From NCBI GenBank assembly GCA_963778525.1, contig CAVZUJ010000005.1, forward strand, positions 124,001 through 188,000: a stretch of 64,000 nt of DNA, in the 5' to 3' direction. Within the stretch, counting starts at the first letter, position 1; every line of letters begins with the position of its first letter. Under the pieces are notes generated by a model. It did no database searches. It was given only the letters and a program-made list of their open reading frames with translations, and was not told the origin of the DNA. This document shows positions 56,084-64,000 of this stretch, in pieces. The position numbers were made by a program, and so were the translations under genes. The stretch comes from Schlegelella_A sp963778525 (GTDB lineage Bacteria > Pseudomonadota > Gammaproteobacteria > Burkholderiales > Burkholderiaceae_C).

Positions 56084-58501
56084 ATGAAGCAGCGCCCCAG
56101 ATCCCCGCCCGCGGCCTGCATCGGCTTGTGCTGCGTCGTCCTCGCCGCGCTCGCACCGCCGCCGGCGCTCGCCGCGCTCGACCGCGAGCAGGCGGTGCAG
56201 GCGGCGCGCGTCGGCCGGCTCGACGAGGCGATCGCCGCGTTGGTGGCGCTCGAGGCAGCCGGCGATCCGCTCGCACGACAGGACCTCGTCGTGGTCTACG
56301 GCTGGGCCGGCCGCCGCCGCGAGGCGATCGCCACCTACGAACGCATCGCCCCTCCTGGCACCGCGCCCGATTACGTTCGGCTCGCCGCGGCGTCGGCGTA
56401 CCGGGGCGAGCGCCGCTTTGTCGAGGCCGAGGCACTCGCGCGCGCGCTGCTGCTCGCGAATCCCGACGACGCCGAGGCAACGCGGCTGCTGGCCGGCGTG
56501 CTGACCGACAGCGGCCGCGCGGCCGAGGCGAAAGCGCTGATGGATCGCCACGTCCAACGCCAGGGCGATGACGTGCAGCACTGGATCGCGCTGGGCAACG
56601 CCGCGCGCGCACTCCTCGATCCGTTCAGCGCACTCCGCGCCTACGGCCAGGCACGGCTCCTCGAGCCCGATAACGCTGAAGCCGCCGCGGCGATTGCGGC
56701 CGTACTGCGCGACCTCGACGCGCCGTTCGGCGCTGCGCAGCCTCCCGCACCAGTGCCACTCGCACTGCGCGTGGCGCAGGCGGGGCGCCGGGTGCGCTGG
56801 GCCAGCCAGATCGAGCCGACGAGTCTGGCTCAGCGCTTCGAGGCGGCCGATGCTGCCCTGGCCGAGATCGACGGCCTGCTGGGTGAGCTAAAGGTCACGG
56901 CCGGCGCCGACCCGGCGCTGCGTCCTGCGCTGCTGATGGACCGCATGGTCGCCCTGAGACTTCGCAAGCGCTGGGCCGAGACCGTGGCCGGCGCCGACAG
57001 GCTGCGCGCAGAAGGCGTGACCTTGCTGCCCTTCGCACGGCTCGCCGAGGCGGATGCCTTGCTGGCCTTGCGCCGGCCCGAGGACGCGCTGGTCGCATAC
57101 CGCGAGGTGCTGGCGGCCGAGCCCGCCAACCGCGAAGCCGCCATCGGTCGCTTCTATGCCGAGATCGAGACGGAGGATTTCGCAGCTGCCTTCGCCACCG
57201 CCGACGCCATGATCGCGAAGGAGCCCGAGGCGCTCCGTACGCCGCTCGATCCGGTGCCGCGCCCGAACCCCGACTGGCTCGATGCCCGCATGCTGGCGGC
57301 CAATGCGCGCGCCTGGGCCGACATGCATGCCGAGGCCTGGCGGATGATGAGCCCGCTGGTCGAAGGCGCGCCTGCGCTCGCGTGGGTGCGGGCGTCGCGG
57401 GCGTCCCTCGGCGCGGCGCGCGGCTGGCCGCGCTGGGCCGAGGAAGAGCTCCGCATGGCCGCCACCCGGGCTCCGGAGGACCGCGGCGTGCAACTCGACC
57501 TCGCCGATTCGGCAATGCGCCGCGCACGCTGGGACGACGCGCGCCGATTCCTGGATTCGCAGCAGGCAGACTTCTCGCAGGACGTCGCGGTGCGGCGCTC
57601 GACGCGGGACCTCGCCGCGCACGACATGGCCGAAGTCGAATTCGGCATCACGCCGCGCAAGGAGAGCGGTAACGCGCTCAACGCACCCGGCAACGGCAGT
57701 GACGCCTATCTCCGCCTGTACACGCCGCCCGTCGCCGACCTCTGGCGCGGCGTGGCTGCCACCGAGCGGCAAACCGCTTCACCGCCGGAGGGCCAGTCGC
57801 TGCGGATCCGCTATGGCGCCGGCGTGCAGTACCGCGGCGCCGACCTGCGGGGCGACGTCATGGCCTGGAGCAACCAGGGCACGCTCGACAAGACTGGCGC
57901 CAGCGCGCGCCTCGCGTGGCTCCCCGGCGATCGCCTTCGGTTCGACGTCGGCGCCGAATCGTTTTCGGCGGCCACGCCGCTGCGCGCGCTGCTGTACGGC
58001 ATCACGGCCCGCGGCGCCGATGCATCGGCCAGCTACACCTGGAGCGAATCCGCATCGGTCTCGGCGAGATGGCTCGGCATGGACTTCAGCGACGACAACC
58101 GGCGCCAGGCCTTTGGGCTCGGAGGCGCGCTGCGGCTACTGGCGCAACCGCACCTGAAGCTCGACTTGCTGCCCGATTTCTATACCTCCACCAATTCGCT
58201 GCAGGGCGTGCCCTATTTCAACCCGGCGCGCGATCGTTCGCTGGCGCTGACGTTGCGTGGCGAACAGCTGCTCTGGCGCAGGTACGAGCGCAGCTTCAGC
58301 CACGAGCTCACGCTCACCGGCGGCAGCTACTGGCAGCAGGACCACGGCAGCGGCGGCATCGGCAGCTTGCGCTACCAGCAGACCTGGCGCGACGATCCGC
58401 TCAGCTCGCTGAACTGGGGCCTCGCCGTGGGGCGCTCCATCTACGATGGCACGCCCGAGCGCAGCCTGCAGTTGTTCCTCGACCTCAACCATCGGTTCTG
58501 A
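56084..58501 (+). CDS. pgaA: PgaA, outer-membrane export porin for poly-beta-1,6-GlcNAc
   Basis: An 805-residue protein, close to the 807 of E. coli. The signal peptide (CIGLCCVVLAALAPPPALA) is followed by a long TPR-like helical superhelix (about residues 30-500) and a C-terminal beta-barrel (from FGITPRKESGN on) ending LQLFLDLNHRF, with the final Phe of outer-membrane barrels. PgaA secretes partly deacetylated poly-N-acetylglucosamine through the outer membrane. It is first in the pgaABCD operon: pgaB starts two bases after its TGA. ATG 56084 places the signal peptide at the very N-terminus. Confidence 0.93.
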   Translation: MKQRPRSPPAACIGLCCVVLAALAPPPALAALDREQAVQAARVGRLDEAIAALVALEAAGDPLARQDLVVVYGWAGRRREAIATYERIAPPGTAPDYVRLAAASAYRGERRFVEAEALARALLLANPDDAEATRLLAGVLTDSGRAAEAKALMDRHVQRQGDDVQHWIALGNAARALLDPFSALRAYGQARLLEPDNAEAAAAIAAVLRDLDAPFGAAQPPAPVPLALRVAQAGRRVRWASQIEPTSLAQRFEAADAALAEIDGLLGELKVTAGADPALRPALLMDRMVALRLRKRWAETVAGADRLRAEGVTLLPFARLAEADALLALRRPEDALVAYREVLAAEPANREAAIGRFYAEIETEDFAAAFATADAMIAKEPEALRTPLDPVPRPNPDWLDARMLAANARAWADMHAEAWRMMSPLVEGAPALAWVRASRASLGAARGWPRWAEEELRMAATRAPEDRGVQLDLADSAMRRARWDDARRFLDSQQADFSQDVAVRRSTRDLAAHDMAEVEFGITPRKESGNALNAPGNGSDAYLRLYTPPVADLWRGVAATERQTASPPEGQSLRIRYGAGVQYRGADLRGDVMAWSNQGTLDKTGASARLAWLPGDRLRFDVGAESFSAATPLRALLYGITARGADASASYTWSESASVSARWLGMDFSDDNRRQAFGLGGALRLLAQPHLKLDLLPDFYTSTNSLQGVPYFNPARDRSLALTLRGEQLLWRRYERSFSHELTLTGGSYWQQDHGSGGIGSLRYQQTWRDDPLSSLNWGLAVGRSIYDGTPERSLQLFLDLNHRF

Positions 58502-58503
58502 CG

Positions 58504-60249
58504 ATGCGCCGCATCTGGCTGGCCTGGACTCTCGCCGTGCTGACGTTGTTCGGCAGTCCGACCGGTGCGCATGCGATCGAACCCGGCAAGCGATTCGTCT
58601 CGGTCGCGTTCCACGACGTCGTCGACGACCCCGCCGGGCTGGACGGCGACGCCGTCACCACCGCTCGACTGGTGGCATTCTTCGACTACCTGCGCGGCGC
58701 CGGCTGGACAGCGATCACGCTCGACGACGTCGACGCCGCGCGCCGCGGCGAGCGTGCGCTGCCCGACAAGGCGATCCTCCTCACCTTCGACGATGGCTTC
58801 GCGAGCCTCTACACGCGCGTGTACCCGCTGCTGCTGGCCTATCGGATGCCGATCGTCGCCGCGCTGGAGGTCTCCTGGCTGGCGCCGCCACCGGGCAGCC
58901 AGGTGCCGTATGGCGACGGCAGCGTGCCGCGCGAGACGTTCTTGAGCTGGGAGCAGGTGCGCGAAATGGCGCGCTCCGGGCTGGTCGAGTTCGCGTCGCA
59001 TAGTTACGACCTGCACCGCGCCGTGCCGGCCAACCCGCAGGGCAACGTGATGCCCGCGGCAGTGAACCGCCTGCATGTGGACGGCGCCTATGAAGGCGAA
59101 GCCGCCTACCGGGCCCGGGTGCTCGACGACCTGCAACGGTCGCGGGACGTCCTCGCAAGCGTCCTGGGCCAACCACCGCGCGCGCTGGCCTGGCCTTTCG
59201 GTCGCTATTCGGCCGTCACTACCGAGATCGCGCAGTCGCTCGGATTCCGCTTCGCACTGACGCTCGATCCCGAGCCGGCCGATGCCGCCGTGCCGATGGC
59301 GCTGGCGCGCTACCTGCCGACCGCGAACCCGGTGCTGGCCGAGATCGATGCCAACCTGCGCTTCCGGCCCCGCCTGCCGTCGATGCAGCGCATGGTCTGC
59401 GTCGATCCGGCAACGCTGTGGACCGGCGATGCCGGCACCACCGACGTGCGCCTGGGCCGGCTGATCGAGCGCGTGCGCCAGTTGGGCAGCACGGCGGTGG
59501 TGATCGATGCGCTCGCACGCGATGCCCGCGGCCGCGTCGACGCAAGCTGGTTTCCAAGCGGCGAGCTGCCGCTGCGTGCAGACCTGCTGTCGCGGCTGGC
59601 GTGGCAGCTGCAGTCGCGCGCCGGCGTCGAGGTCTGGCTGCGCCTTTCGCCCGCCGAAGCGCTGGCCGCGCTCGGCGACGCCGCGCGCGTGCGCAGGTTG
59701 TTCGGTGAGCTGGGCGTCCAGGTGCCAGCCAGCGGCCTGTTCGTGGAGGGCGCGCCCGGCCTCGTCGGCCTGCGCGTCGAGGTGGACGAAGAGGGCGCCA
59801 TGCCCTGGCAGGTGCGCCAGCTTCGCGCGCAGTCGGCCGGCACGGCGCTGGCGCCGACCGATGCCCTGGTGCTGCAGGCCTACCAAGAGGTCTCGCGTTG
59901 GAGATCGAAATTCAAGCTGGTATTGCTGGCCTCCGCGGACGCGCCCTACAAGCCCAGCGCGGTGGCCGACCTGACGCTGTTCCCGGCCACGGTCGAGTCC
60001 GCGCCCCAGGTCATCGAGCGCTTCGTCGCCCAGCGGCCGCCCGGGATCAACGCCGGCCGCCGCATCGGGCTGTGGTTCGTCGACAGCGAACCGCCCTCCG
60101 CTGCCGCCCTGGTCGCCGCCGCCAGGCGCTTCCGGTCCAGTGGCGGCAACGCGTTCGGCTGGTGCCCCGACGACGCACGCGCCGACGCGCCGCCGGCGGC
60201 CCAGCTGGCGCCAGACGTGTCGGCGTCCAGCTTTCCGATCAAGTTCTGA
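58504..60249 (+). CDS. pgaB: PgaB, poly-beta-1,6-GlcNAc N-deacetylase
   Basis: A 581-residue periplasmic enzyme with an N-terminal polysaccharide-deacetylase domain: FHDVVDD, LTFDDGFASLYTRVYPLLL and the metal-binding SHSYDLH, then RALAWPFGRYS. A C-terminal glycoside-hydrolase-like domain follows. It removes some acetyl groups so that the polymer can be exported. It is shorter than the E. coli protein (672) and the signal ends in GSPTGAHA, a signal-peptidase I site, with no lipobox, whereas E. coli PgaB is a lipoprotein. It overlaps pgaC by one base (TGATG). Confidence 0.93.
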   Translation: MRRIWLAWTLAVLTLFGSPTGAHAIEPGKRFVSVAFHDVVDDPAGLDGDAVTTARLVAFFDYLRGAGWTAITLDDVDAARRGERALPDKAILLTFDDGFASLYTRVYPLLLAYRMPIVAALEVSWLAPPPGSQVPYGDGSVPRETFLSWEQVREMARSGLVEFASHSYDLHRAVPANPQGNVMPAAVNRLHVDGAYEGEAAYRARVLDDLQRSRDVLASVLGQPPRALAWPFGRYSAVTTEIAQSLGFRFALTLDPEPADAAVPMALARYLPTANPVLAEIDANLRFRPRLPSMQRMVCVDPATLWTGDAGTTDVRLGRLIERVRQLGSTAVVIDALARDARGRVDASWFPSGELPLRADLLSRLAWQLQSRAGVEVWLRLSPAEALAALGDAARVRRLFGELGVQVPASGLFVEGAPGLVGLRVEVDEEGAMPWQVRQLRAQSAGTALAPTDALVLQAYQEVSRWRSKFKLVLLASADAPYKPSAVADLTLFPATVESAPQVIERFVAQRPPGINAGRRIGLWFVDSEPPSAAALVAAARRFRSSGGNAFGWCPDDARADAPPAAQLAPDVSASSFPIKF

Positions 60250-61511
60250 TGGACACGCTGCATCGGGTCTCGCTCGCGCTGTCGACGTTCTGCTTCGGCT
60301 ACCCGTTTGTCGCGGCGTGGTACTGGATGGCCGGTGGCCTGCTGTACCAGTTGCTGCGGGAGCGCCACGAGCCTCGGTATGACGACCCGCCGGCGCTGCG
60401 CGAATACCCGCTGGTGTCGATTCTCCTGCCCTGCTTCAACGAGCAGGGCCAAGCCGCCGAGACGTTCGGCGCACTGGTCGGCATCGACTATCCGAACTGG
60501 GAGGTCATCGCGATCAACGACGGCTCGAGCGACCGCACGCCCGAGATCCTCGACGAACTGGCGCAGCGCATCCCGCAGCTGCGCGTCGTCCACCTGGCGC
60601 GCAACCTGGGCAAGAGCACCGCGCTGAACGTCGGCGCGCTGGCCGCGCGCGGCGAGCTGCTGGTCGGCATCGACGGCGACGCGTTGCTCGACCGCCATGC
60701 GCTGACCTGGTTCGTGCGCCGCTTCCTGGCCGACCCGAAGCTCGGCGCGATGACCGGCAACCCGCGCATCCGCAACCGCTCAACGCTGTTCGGCCGACTG
60801 CAGGTGGGCGAGTTCTCGTCGATCATCGGCTTGATCAAGCGCGCGCAGGCGGTGTACGGCACCCTCTTCACCGTCTCGGGCGTGATCTGCGCCTTCCGCA
60901 AGCGCGCGCTGGCCGACGCGGGCTGGTGGTCGCCGGCGGCGTTGACCGATGACGTCGAGATCACCTGGCGCATACAGGTCGCCGGCTGGCGGGTCGACTT
61001 CGAGCCCAAGGCGCTGTGCTGGATCCTGATGCCCGAGACGCTGCGGGGCCTGTGGCGCCAGCGGCTGCGCTGGGCCGAAGGCGGCATGCAGTCGGTGCTG
61101 GCGGCGACCGGGCCGATGCTGCGCCGCCGCGTCTGGCGGCTGCTGCCGATCTGGACCAACTTCATGGTCAGCGTGGCGTGGTCGTACGCCATGTTGATCG
61201 GACTCACCGCTTGGGCGGTGTCGAGCCTGTTTCCCGATCTGACCGGCGGACCGCTCGGCTTCGGCCCCGGGCCGCGCTGGTGGGGCATCGTGCTCGCGCT
61301 GACCTACATCCTGCAATGCGTGGTCAGCGTCGCGCTCGATTACCGCTTCGAGCGCGGTCTGCTGCGCTCGTTGTTCTGGGTCATCTGGTACCCGCTGGGG
61401 TTCTGGCTGCTGCATGCCGTCACGGCTGCGGCCGGCGCCCCGCGCGCGATGCTGCGCAGGAAATCGACGCGCGGCACCTGGGTCAGTCCGGACCGGGGCG
61501 TTCGCGGGTGA
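60249..61511 (+). CDS. pgaC: PgaC, poly-beta-1,6-GlcNAc synthase (GT2)
   Basis: A 420-residue membrane glycosyltransferase that polymerises UDP-GlcNAc. GT2 motifs are INDGSSD, GIDGDALLDRHA, TDDVEITWRIQ and the Q-x-x-R-W of RQRLRWAEGG. Two N-terminal and about three C-terminal membrane segments frame the catalytic domain. ATG 60249 overlaps the pgaB stop. Needs PgaD for activity in E. coli, where c-di-GMP binds both. A diguanylate cyclase is encoded at 30690 in this window, so a link by c-di-GMP is plausible but not shown. Confidence 0.96.
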   Translation: MDTLHRVSLALSTFCFGYPFVAAWYWMAGGLLYQLLRERHEPRYDDPPALREYPLVSILLPCFNEQGQAAETFGALVGIDYPNWEVIAINDGSSDRTPEILDELAQRIPQLRVVHLARNLGKSTALNVGALAARGELLVGIDGDALLDRHALTWFVRRFLADPKLGAMTGNPRIRNRSTLFGRLQVGEFSSIIGLIKRAQAVYGTLFTVSGVICAFRKRALADAGWWSPAALTDDVEITWRIQVAGWRVDFEPKALCWILMPETLRGLWRQRLRWAEGGMQSVLAATGPMLRRRVWRLLPIWTNFMVSVAWSYAMLIGLTAWAVSSLFPDLTGGPLGFGPGPRWWGIVLALTYILQCVVSVALDYRFERGLLRSLFWVIWYPLGFWLLHAVTAAAGAPRAMLRRKSTRGTWVSPDRGVRG

Positions 61512-61981
61512 CCGAGTTGCCGCAGCTCGAATGGCCGCCGCTGGTCGTCGGCGCCAGCGTGCCGACCGGTGTGCGCTTGCGCGACTTCGTGATGACCTTG
61601 CTGGCCTGGATGCTGCTGCTCTGGGCGATACGTCATGGCCTGGCGCTGGTGGCCGACTACCTGCGTCCGCCGACGTTCGAGTTCACCAGCATGGAGCCGC
61701 CGGACTGGAACGAACTGGCGCACCGGTTGTGGCCGTTCTTCGACTTCATCGCCGTGCTGCTGGTATGGCTGCTGTGCTGGGCGCTGATCCGCGGTCGCGC
61801 GATGCGTGTCGGCGGCGCGAAGCCGCCCGCCCTGCCGCAGCCATTGCCGCCGCACGAGCAAGCGGCGAGCTTCGGTCTGGCCTCGCAGGAGGTTGACGCA
61901 TGGCGTGGCGCGCGGGTGACGGTGGTGCACCTCGCCGAAGACGGACACGGTCTGCGAGGCGACGTCCGCCAGCGAATATAA
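61508..61981 (+). CDS. pgaD: PgaD-like accessory membrane protein
   Basis: A 157-residue protein with two transmembrane segments (MTLLAWMLLLWAIRHGLAL and FIAVLLVWLLCWALIR) and a hydrophilic C-terminal tail, as in PgaD. GTG 61508 overlaps the pgaC stop (GTGA). PgaD proteins are poorly conserved, so the call rests on size, topology and place in the operon. It supports PgaC and, in E. coli, forms part of the c-di-GMP receptor. The stop is TAA at 61979-61981; 180 bases follow with nothing recognised. Confidence 0.85.
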   Translation: MTELPQLEWPPLVVGASVPTGVRLRDFVMTLLAWMLLLWAIRHGLALVADYLRPPTFEFTSMEPPDWNELAHRLWPFFDFIAVLLVWLLCWALIRGRAMRVGGAKPPALPQPLPPHEQAASFGLASQEVDAWRGARVTVVHLAEDGHGLRGDVRQRI

Positions 61982-62161
61982 GAGCGCGCCAATGAGCGTA
62001 GGCGTGAACTGCGTGCCTGTCGACCTAGCCGCTGCCTCGCGACGCGCGACGAGGCGGCTCGACAGGGCGCGTCCGTCCAGGATTCGAGGAAAGTCCTTGA
62101 TCTGAACTTCGCCGCTATCGTTCGTAAATATCGCGCCACTGGCTGAGGGAGCGCCGGCCGG

Positions 62162-62506
62162 TCAGACCGGCGCCGCCGATCCCGTGCCGTCGGCCGGCGC
62201 GGCCGCCACCGGCGCGATGTGCATCGTGTAGCGGATTTCGTTGAACGTCTGCAACTTGATGGGCGCGACGCGCCATTCCTCGCCGCTGGCGACTGCCACC
62301 GCGGTGCCGAACTGGTTGGCCTTGTAGGTCACCTGATCGACGTAGATGCCGCCGGGGCTGGTGCGCTTCTGCGTCTTGCAGGTGTTCAACGTGTCGAGAC
62401 CCATGAGGGTCAGGCTCATCGTCGTGGCGCCTGCCGGAACGATGATCCTGTCGCCCAGATCCGTAAGGCTGAAGAGCGTGCCGGCGACGATGATGGGAGC
62501 AATCAT
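62162..62506 (-). CDS. small hypothetical protein
   Basis: A 114-residue protein. ATG 62506 is preceded by GAGGAGG, a strong ribosome site. It has an N-terminal hydrophobic stretch (MIAPIIVAGTLFSLTDLG) too short and weakly charged for a sure signal peptide, then MSLTLMGLDTLNTCKTQKRT, YVDQVTYKANQFGTAVAVAS, and a C-terminal Ala/Pro-rich tail. It is probably a compact beta protein. A longer upstream reading lacks coding character. It is the first gene after the pga operon, on the other strand. No family recognised. Confidence 0.6.
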   Translation of the reverse strand: MIAPIIVAGTLFSLTDLGDRIIVPAGATTMSLTLMGLDTLNTCKTQKRTSPGGIYVDQVTYKANQFGTAVAVASGEEWRVAPIKLQTFNEIRYTMHIAPVAAAPADGTGSAAPV

Positions 62507-62793
62507 GCAAGCCTCCTCGAGCACCGAGCCCGATGCGGTCAATGTAGATCGAAGGCAGCGGACGCGCATACCTCGTTCACGGCCGCGGTGGCGTCTTGAC
62601 GTACTTTCGCACGCTCGCTTTCTGTACATGGTGTTGCAGCCGCCGCGCTCGCGCCGCCGGGCGGCCTGCTCGGCCGGCGCTGCGGCGCCAGCCGAGGCCC
62701 ACACACGATCGCGCTGCACCGATGCGTCGCTCGCCGCGGTGGGCCGCCTTTAGGCCAGACTACCGGCTCCTCGACCCACTTGCCGAGAGCGCC

Positions 62794-62994
62794 ATGAACG
62801 AAGAGACCTTCAATCTCAGCATTCGCAAATTCCTGAAGATGGTGGGCATCAGCTCCCAGCGTGACATCGAGCAGTCGGTCGCCAGGGCGGTCGCTGCGGG
62901 TGAGACGGGGACATCCTTCCCAGCCACGATGAGGCTCGAGATCCCCGGCCTCAAACTCGACGTGAAATTCGACGGCGAGATCAACCTCGGCTAG
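62794..62994 (+). CDS. DUF6494 family small protein
   Basis: A 66-residue protein starting MNEETFNLSIRKFLKMVGIS, then SQRDIEQSVARAVAAGETGT and LEIPGLKLDVKFDGEINLG. The opening and length fit the DUF6494 family of small conserved proteobacterial proteins. No signal peptide. The C-terminal half is a short beta hairpin pattern. The function of the family is unknown. It is intact and is the last normal gene before the low-quality right end of the window. Confidence 0.75.
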   Translation: MNEETFNLSIRKFLKMVGISSQRDIEQSVARAVAAGETGTSFPATMRLEIPGLKLDVKFDGEINLG

Positions 62995-63328
62995 GCCGCG
63001 GCTCAGAAGAAGAGTAAGTGTGCTATAGTGAGGAAGTGTGTAGATCACATGCAGGTTTTCAGTGTGTTGTAGATGTGTTAGATGTTTCGTTGTTGTAGTA
63101 GAGATGGTTTCCGGCTTGATTATCCAGTCGTTTTGAAATATCTCGAGTATGTTTTAGTGCTCTTAACGTGAGATGCTTCGATGTAGTAAGAGTGTGTTAC
63201 TGGGGTTTGAGGTGGTAGTATTGGATACGCTTAACATGCAGTGCAGTAGATTTTAACTCTTTTTAGATGGTGGTGAATTGATGGATGGTAATATAGTTTG
63301 GTTGGGTATGTGTTATTTGGTATCCCGG
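62995..63328. other. A/T-rich low-quality stretch with no gene
   Basis: After the DUF6494 stop the composition changes abruptly: long T/G-rich runs (for example TTGTTGTAGTAGAG and GTTGGGTATGTGTTATT), few C, many stop codons on all frames. No gene, repeat unit or RNA structure is recognised. On the minus strand it would be where the C-terminal part of the transposase should lie, but no such part can be read. Probably unreliable consensus. Confidence 0.5.
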
Positions 63329-64000
63329 TTAGTAGATGAAGTCGCGTTTGTAGAACCGTCTCTCGGCCTTGGTGTTAGAGGTCAGGGGCTTGGGCACGAA
63401 GGCGTCGATGTCAGCGTCATCACATGCGTGGATGTGCGAGTCACTGAAGTAGCCGCGATCGGTGTAGGCCTGCAGCGGTTTCTGCGATCACCTTAGCGCA
63501 GCTAGGGCAATCGTGTGCAGCTGAGCTTGGTAGGTGACGATGTTGGTGATCTCGTGTGCAACGATAGATATGGTGCTTGGCGTAGACGCGGTCTGCACGT
63601 TGTAGCCGACGAGTTTGTTCCTTTAGCCTGCGATATCATGGAGCGTGCGTGGGATCGCTGAGCGAGAGCTGCTTGTCGGGCTCGGTCTAGAGTCGCTGCT
63701 TCATCTCGTCCGAGCGCGCGCATCTGTTTGTGTAGGTTGTTGAGCTTGTGCTTGAGATGCGCAATATGGGATAGAACTAGAGCTGGGGTATAGTGCGGTC
63801 AGCGCGTGTAGAGCGCGGAGAGGTAGCGCTAGATGCTTGTTAGATCTGTTGTTTTGCGCTTCTCGATCTTGGCGGGAGTGAAGTTGTGATCGCGGTTGTT
63901 GACGGCTTTGAACTTGCTGCTGTCGATGGGCTATGCTGTCGGCGAGAAGAGGTTCAACTCGCTGACACAGCATTACGAACTGGCGGCAGACGTTGCGTAT
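63329..64000 (-). pseudogene. degenerate or error-laden IS1182-family transposase, cut by window edge
   Basis: Reading the minus strand, blocks of an IS1182-type DDE transposase appear in order but in changing frames. FVMLCQRVEPLLAD lies near 63970 and AIDSSKFKAVNNRDHNFTPA near 63910. VGYNVQTA with IVAHEITNIVTYQAQLHTIA lies near 63600-63500. AYTDRGYFSDSHIHACDD and AFVPKPLTSNTKAERRFYKR run to a stop at 63329. Several single-base shifts separate them. The family match is good; the N- and C-termini are absent. The many shifts together with the neighbouring A/T-rich stretch suggest a poorly polished contig end inside a repeated insertion sequence, though true decay cannot be excluded. Confidence 0.7.

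Noticed and set aside
62995..63328. A novel AT-rich element or island
   Set aside because: Abrupt low-quality composition next to a shifted transposase at the window end fits poor consensus better.

Overview
The window is a strongly GC-rich bacterial chromosome segment. It reads as a betaproteobacterium of the order Burkholderiales. The evidence is the hemC-hemD-hemX-hemY block next to a divergent ppc and an argH / AlgZ-AlgR pair, DUF1631 and DUF6494 proteins, a TamA-TamB pair and a complete pgaABCD operon. This placement is from gene content and order; no search was run.

Layout. (1) 1-6.8 kb: a secreted lipoprotein hydrolase running off the left edge, a small exported protein, argH, the divergent LytS/LytTR-type pair AlgZ-AlgR, and a badly frameshifted membrane-anchored hypothetical. 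(2) 6.8-13.9 kb: PEP carboxylase (ppc), the divergent overlapping hemCDXY operon, then tRNA-Arg(ACG) with its own -10 box and a terminator. (3) 14-21.9 kb: accessory and regulatory genes: an orphan cytosolic solute-binding-fold protein, an H-NS-like protein with two DNA-binding domains, a LysR regulator with a PAP2 phosphatase, an ECF sigma factor followed by two paralogous small membrane proteins, a cobalamin-independent methionine-synthase-like enzyme, and tRNA-Arg(CCT). (4) 21.9-29.2 kb: a VWA protein, TamA and TamB, tightly coupled on the minus strand. (5) 29.4-43.1 kb: a small membrane protein, 1-Cys peroxiredoxin, a diguanylate cyclase, the coupled hydroxypyruvate isomerase and glycerate kinase genes, a malate/lactate-type dehydrogenase, a PQQ-type sugar dehydrogenase homologue, a beta-hydroxyacid dehydrogenase and a large DUF1631 protein. 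(6) 43.1-55.7 kb: a catabolic cluster (mandelate-racemase-type enzyme diverging from ABC permease, ATPase, binding protein, GMC oxidoreductase and a GntR/UTRA regulator), then a crystallin/glycine-zipper envelope protein, an aldehyde dehydrogenase, an S9 peptidase, an amidohydrolase and a truncated esterase lipoprotein. (7) 56-62 kb: pgaABCD for poly-beta-1,6-N-acetylglucosamine. (8) 62-64 kb: two small genes, an A/T-rich gene-less stretch and an error-laden IS1182-family transposase.

The strongest candidate for something undescribed is the 43.1-49.4 kb cluster. Each gene of its forward operon overlaps the next or follows closely, and a perfect inverted repeat TAAACGTA-N10-TACGTTTA lies in the divergent promoter region. 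It looks like a self-contained uptake-and-oxidation module under a local GntR repressor, with unknown substrate.

A caution for every reader: at least six protein genes (ppc twice, hemY, the H-NS gene, the malate/lactate dehydrogenase, the hypothetical after algR, probably the S9 peptidase) are split by single-base shifts, mostly in G/C runs. The last kilobase is visibly degraded. These are most simply consensus errors of a long-read assembly, and the right edge is probably a contig end inside an insertion sequence.
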